Virus record (IMG/VR): IMGVR_UViG_3300021961_000598
Coordinates: 1 to 24,808 of that record
Strand: one strand, 5' to 3'
Source of the DNA: a virus
DNA: 24,808 bases
Under the pieces are notes generated by a model. That model saw only the letters and a program-made list of their open reading frames with translations. It did not search any database and had not been told where the DNA came from. The translations under genes were made by a program, and so were the position numbers. Of this stretch, positions 23,715-24,808 are shown one piece after another (within the stretch, counting starts at the first letter, position 1; the number at the start of each line of letters is the position of its first letter).

Positions 23715-24808
23715 TTACATAAACTCTGGTTTAGTGTTTCTTTCAATCTTGGCGTCAATTTCTTTCATTTCTTTTAATAAAACATATACATCATTCATTA
23801 TTTTTGTTAATGTTTCATTAGATTGCGAACCACTACCTGTATTTACACTAATCTTCTGCAATACTTCTGTCATAGTGGGTCCTGACGATCCGCCCATCCA
23901 ACCCTTTTGAGTTCCTTTAGCCATTTCTTCATTTAGTTTAGATAAAGCAGTAGACAATTCTTTTATACTATTAGTATAATTGGTTAGTTGAGTATTGTCA
24001 AGGCCTTTTAATGAATCGAATACCGATTTTAGTGCTGGAGTGCTACCTGCTTCTGCAATTGCAGCAAATCCTTTTGCAGCACTATCAAGTCCGCCTCGAT
24101 AGTTTAAAGTTGCTAGCCTTGCTATGTTTTCTACTGTGCCTGAGCTTATACCTAATGTTGCACCATCGGTGCTTTGCATTCCTTTTAGTGCTGTGCTAAA
24201 AACAGTTAGGGCTGCTGCATTTTTAGCAACAGCATCTGCATTAAGTGGTAGTTCACCAAATTGTTTAAGTTGATCAAACGGACCTGTCCCCGAACCAAAT
24301 AAAGAAGCTAGAGCATTCTTAAATGATTCAAACACACTTACTTCAGGTGTTTTGGGGAAATCTTTTATTGCATTAGCATAGACTTTTACTGCTAGACTAT
24401 TTGATGTAATCTTTCCTAAATTTAAATCTAGTCCACTAAAAGCAACAAGACCTGCCCAAGGACTTGCATCAACACCCATCAGTTTGGCTAGTCCTTGTTT
24501 GAATATATCAAACACATCAGCTGCTGGCGTTGTAGGAAAATCTTTTATTGCATTAGCATATGCCTTTACTGCTAGACCATTTGATCCAATTGCAGCTTTA
24601 TCTAGTTCAAGTAATTGAAAACTTTTTAGTCCAGCCCAAGGACTTGTATCAACACCTATCAGTTTGGCTAGTCCTTGTTTGAATATATCAAACACATCAG
24701 CTGCTGGTGTTTTGGGGAAATCTTTTATTGCATTAGCGTATGCCTTTACTGCTAGACTATTTGATTCAATTGCAGCTTTATCTAGTTCAAGTAATTGAAA
24801 ACTCTTTA
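23715..24808 (-). CDS. Structural-type protein with 60-residue repeats (partial, N-terminus beyond window)
   Basis: The frame is open to the right edge, so only the last 363 residues are seen; a GTG at 24695 (in PAADVFDIF) lies inside a repeat and is not the true start. Three 60-residue units (VFDIFKQGLAKLMGVDASPW, then SLAVKVYANAIKDFPKTP) lie in tandem, with a partial fourth upstream; the last is diverged. The C-terminal 150 residues are helical (LKGLDNTQLTNYTNSIKELS, NETLTKIMNDVYVLLKEMKE) and end in a likely coiled coil, KIERNTKPEFM. No catalytic motif, signal or membrane segment. The gene directly before gp20 is not the expected tube gp19. Amphipathic helical repeats resemble tape-measure-type proteins, but I cannot name the family. 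Confidence 0.82.
   Translation of the reverse strand, partial: KSFQLLELDKAAIESNSLAVKAYANAIKDFPKTPAADVFDIFKQGLAKLIGVDTSPWAGLKSFQLLELDKAAIGSNGLAVKAYANAIKDFPTTPAADVFDIFKQGLAKLMGVDASPWAGLVAFSGLDLNLGKITSNSLAVKVYANAIKDFPKTPEVSVFESFKNALASLFGSGTGPFDQLKQFGELPLNADAVAKNAAALTVFSTALKGMQSTDGATLGISSGTVENIARLATLNYRGGLDSAAKGFAAIAEAGSTPALKSVFDSLKGLDNTQLTNYTNSIKELSTALSKLNEEMAKGTQKGWMGGSSGPTMTEVLQKISVNTGSGSQSNETLTKIMNDVYVLLKEMKEIDAKIERNTKPEFM
24156..24806 (-). repeat. Tandem 180-bp (60-residue) coding repeats
   Basis: Units at 24695-24516, 24515-24336 and 24335-24156, plus a partial unit at 24806-24696. The first units are nearly identical in DNA: the plus-strand segment agtttggctagtccttgttt recurs 180 bp apart (24481 and 24661). 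The third unit keeps only the pattern (VFESFKNALASLFG). The array continues beyond the window. Confidence 0.9.

Noticed and set aside
24693-24695. GTG as start of the repeat protein
   Set aside because: The same residues occur inside the next repeat (VFDIFKQGLAKL) and the frame continues upstream to the window edge with repeat sequence, so it is internal.
1-24808. tRNA, integrase, transposase or attachment sites
   Set aside because: Looked for on both strands; no cloverleaf, recombinase motif or terminal repeats could be supported.

Overview
The window is a late structural-gene block of a T4-like contractile-tailed phage. All genes lie on the minus strand and read from high to low coordinates. 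The head core is recognisable from protein sequence: portal (gp20), an acidic gp67-like prohead core protein, prohead protease (gp21), scaffold (gp22) and major capsid protein (gp23), in the usual T4 order. The low GC content, short capsid protein and fiber architecture resemble marine T4-like phages of the cyanophage/pelagiphage type. The host cannot be fixed from this window, so the marine assignment is inference.

Layout, right to left (direction of transcription). 24808-23715: C-terminal part of a protein with 60-residue repeats, running off the window. 23704-21959: portal. 21950-21702: small conserved protein. 21698-21105: protein with sialyltransferase/DUF115-like motifs and a TTG start. 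20985-20071: gp67-like core protein. 20061-19438: gp21. 19420-18323: gp22. 18312-17140: gp23, followed by a strong intrinsic terminator. 16971-16570: a small protein in its own promoter/hairpin-bounded unit. 16522 to 1: a fiber/adhesin cassette of nine genes. The cassette holds a 328-aa fiber-like protein, two small paralogous beta proteins, a 175-aa protein, 830-aa and 1119-aa beta-helix fibers, a third small beta protein, a 126-aa protein, a 1638-aa giant fiber and the first 862 residues of a second giant fiber.

The head genes build and mature the prohead: gp20 is the portal vertex, gp22 and gp67 form the core, gp21 cleaves, gp23 is the shell. The fiber cassette probably makes the host-contacting parts of the virion. 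It shows much domain shuffling: two giant proteins each start with nine chitin-binding-like (CBM5/12-type) repeats, one carries a six-Asp-box sialidase-like propeller, and another has a LamG-like domain inserted into a beta-helix backbone shared with its neighbour. T4-type late promoter elements (NATAAATA) sit in several gene junctions, and two intrinsic hairpins with GCAA tetraloops bracket the gene after gp23. I saw no tRNA, CRISPR, integrase or transposase. No plus-strand gene is convincing.
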